From JAIVJN01 sp036732565 (GTDB lineage: Bacteria > Acidobacteriota > Vicinamibacteria > Vicinamibacterales > UBA2999), in NCBI GenBank assembly GCA_036732565.1, contig DAINCF010000469.1, positions 1 to 5,777 on the forward strand: a stretch of 5,777 nucleotides of DNA. The letters run 5' to 3'. How positions within the stretch are numbered: position 1 is the first letter of the stretch; every line of letters starts with the position of its first letter. A program made the translations under genes and the position numbers. Below the pieces are notes generated by a model. That model was not told where the DNA came from, ran no database searches, and worked only from the letters and a program-made list of their open reading frames with translations. Below, piece by piece: positions 4,255 through 5,777 of the stretch.

Positions 4255-5777
4255 GGTGGCCGCTCGTCGCCGGCGCGCTCCTGGGCGCCGCGTTCTTTAC
4301 CTGGATTGCCGGCGTTCGCCTGATCACCCCGACCGAGGTCGCCTGGTCGATGCAACTCGACTGGCACTGGCACTTTCTCGGCTGGCATTTCTTCCGTCAC
4401 GAACCGTGGTACCTTCCGCCCGGCCGCATCGTGAGCTACGTCGAGCCGCTGGGCACCGCTATCGGATTCACCGATTCGATTCCCCTCGTTGCGTTGGCCT
4501 TGAAGCCGTTCTCGTCGTGGCTCCCTCCGGCGTTTCAGTACCTCGGCGCGTGGATGCTGATCTGCTTTGCGTTGCAAGGTTTCTTCGGAGTGCTCCTCAT
4601 GCGGCTGTGGACACCGAAGGTCGCGCCGCAGCTTCTTGGTGCCGCCTGCTTCATCGTTGTCCCGACGCTGTTGAGCCGCGCCGGTCATCCCGCGTTGTGC
4701 GCGCATTGGCTGCTGCTCTGGGCGTTGTGGCTGTACTTGCGCGAGGCCGAGCGCGCCTTCGTGCCGATCCGGCAGAGCGCGGCCCTCGGACTGGTCGCCG
4801 GCCTCGTGCATCCCTATCTCGCGGCGATGGTCCTGGGACTTCTGCTGGCCCTGACCGTCAGGCTGCTGATCGCCCGCCGCATGACGGCGATAGCGATGCT
4901 CGGACTGGCGATCGGCGGCGTCCTCGCGGGCTGGTGGCTGTCTGGTCTCTTCACCATCACGGGTGCCGCGAACCTGGCGGCCGGTGGGCTCTCGCAGTTC
5001 TCCATGAACGTGTTGGCACCGATCACGCCATCGGGGTGGTCGACCATCCTGCCAGAGCAGGCCGTGGTCAACGATGGACAGGTGTGGGAAGGGTTCCAAT
5101 ATTTCGGCGCGGGCCTCCTCCTGCTGGTCTGGGTCGCGCTGTTCGTGGCCGTATTTCATTCCGCCCACTACGCGCCACTCCAGGCGCTCTGGTCTCGGCC
5201 GCCTACTGTTCTTCCCCGCCAGCCTGGTCGCTCGACGCTGTGGCCGCTTGCGGTCGTGGCGACGCTCTTCGCGGTCTACGCCCTCGGACCACAGATCTCG
5301 CTTGGCGGCACGATTCTCGCGCGATTCGATCATCCGCTGCTGGACCGGCTGGCGTTCTTTCGCGCCACCGGTCGCTTCTTCTGGCCCACGACCTACGCCC
5401 TCATCGCCGCGGCCCTCGCGGCCGTCGTCCTGCGACTGACGCCACGTGTGGCCACGGTCGTCTTGTGCGCCGTGCTGGTCGTGCAGTTCGTCGACTTGCG
5501 CGCGTCGTACGCGTTTCGGCGTCGCGTGTCCCGCGATCCGGGTTTTCATGCGTGGCAGCCTTCGTTGGCCTCTCCCGCATGGGCGCGTCTGTTGCCGCGC
5601 TACGAACACGTAGTGCTCTATCCGCCGTCGTACTGTGGCGGCGCGCCGGTGGACCTCGCGAGCATCGGCTACCTGGCCGGATTGCACGGCCTGAGCCTCA
5701 ACAGCGGCCTGGTGGCTCGGCTCGATGAGCCGCGGCGGCGCGCGGCCTGTCGCGAGATCGCCGACACGCTCGCCCGC
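4251..5777 (+). CDS. Polytopic membrane protein, DUF6311-like, 5' part
   Basis: Open from GTG 4251 to the window edge (509 codons, no stop), so the C-terminus is missing. The protein begins MRWPLVAGALLGAAFFTWIAG, a first membrane segment. The next stretch, LDWHWHFLGWHFFRHEPWYLPPGRI (36-60), is rich in aromatic and His residues and probably lies outside the membrane, followed by GTAIGFTDSIPLVALALKP (68-86). Further hydrophobic segments lie near 97-119, 129-144, 149-164, 176-207, 212-236, 283-303, 330-349, 380-396 and 400-415. This order (D-W..HF.GW.FFR.EPW, GFTDSIP, AHWLLLWALWLY, LVHPYL, later GFQYFGAG and FRATGRFFWP) matches what I know of DUF6311 membrane proteins, which share the general plan of membrane glycosyltransferases but have no proven activity. 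From about residue 420 it becomes hydrophilic, probably an extracytoplasmic domain. Its GTG overlaps the previous stop, so it is probably coupled to that gene. Confidence 0.85.
   Translation, partial: MRWPLVAGALLGAAFFTWIAGVRLITPTEVAWSMQLDWHWHFLGWHFFRHEPWYLPPGRIVSYVEPLGTAIGFTDSIPLVALALKPFSSWLPPAFQYLGAWMLICFALQGFFGVLLMRLWTPKVAPQLLGAACFIVVPTLLSRAGHPALCAHWLLLWALWLYLREAERAFVPIRQSAALGLVAGLVHPYLAAMVLGLLLALTVRLLIARRMTAIAMLGLAIGGVLAGWWLSGLFTITGAANLAAGGLSQFSMNVLAPITPSGWSTILPEQAVVNDGQVWEGFQYFGAGLLLLVWVALFVAVFHSAHYAPLQALWSRPPTVLPRQPGRSTLWPLAVVATLFAVYALGPQISLGGTILARFDHPLLDRLAFFRATGRFFWPTTYALIAAALAAVVLRLTPRVATVVLCAVLVVQFVDLRASYAFRRRVSRDPGFHAWQPSLASPAWARLLPRYEHVVLYPPSYCGGAPVDLASIGYLAGLHGLSLNSGLVARLDEPRRRAACREIADTLAR

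Noticed and set aside
4197..5687. Minus-strand open frame of nearly 500 codons opposite the membrane protein
   Set aside because: Its composition (Arg, Gln, Glu, Gly, His, low hydrophobic order) is typical of antisense frames in GC-rich DNA. The opposite frame from 4251 gives a coherent multi-span membrane protein with family motifs.
4256..5728. Plus-strand open frame in another register overlapping the membrane gene
   Set aside because: It is an Arg/Pro/Ala-rich shadow translation without recognisable motifs; the frame starting at 4251 is open through the window end and makes sense as DUF6311-like.

Overview
This is a GC-rich, gene-dense bacterial chromosome fragment in which every supported gene lies on the + strand. 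The subtilase at the left edge ends in a C-terminal tail of repeated Asn-Val-Val-Trp-Gly units. From memory, such tails are typical of S8 proteases of Acidobacteriota, and the gene mix and compact GC-rich intergenic repeats also fit that phylum (class Vicinamibacteria is my best guess). This assignment is an inference; there is no rRNA or other phylogenetic marker in the window beyond queA.

Layout. (1) Positions 1-1395 hold the 3' part of a serine protease gene: the catalytic His, Asn and Ser motifs are present, while the Asp motif and N-terminus lie upstream of the window. (2) Positions 1395-2033 hold a GNAT acetyltransferase of the RimJ/RimL type; its start codon overlaps the protease stop, so the two are probably translationally coupled. 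(3) Positions 2034-2135 are intergenic, with a short tandem repeat and then a strong hairpin plus T-tract that looks like an intrinsic terminator. (4) Positions 2136-3188 encode QueA, the queuosine-pathway tRNA ribosyltransferase-isomerase, starting at TTG with no visible Shine-Dalgarno. (5) Positions 3196-3303 form a 45-bp near-perfect inverted repeat built from 9-bp units. (6) Positions 3307-4254 encode a conserved cytosolic protein that I place, with reservation, near the deoxyhypusine-synthase-like NAD/FAD-binding fold; its function is unknown. (7) From 4251 to the right edge runs a polytopic membrane protein of the DUF6311 type, whose start overlaps the previous stop and whose 3' end is outside the window.

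The window therefore appears to hold two transcription units: protease-acetyltransferase, ended by the hairpin near 2086-2122, and queA, the DHS-like gene and the DUF6311 gene, with a large hairpin between the first two. Only QueA has an assignable pathway role (queuosine modification of GUN-anticodon tRNAs). I see no functional link that joins the five genes into one system, and no CRISPR array, transposase, tRNA or rRNA. The most unusual features are structural: the VVWGN protein repeat, the 9-bp-unit hairpin abutting a start codon, and a palindromic element that lies in frame inside queA.
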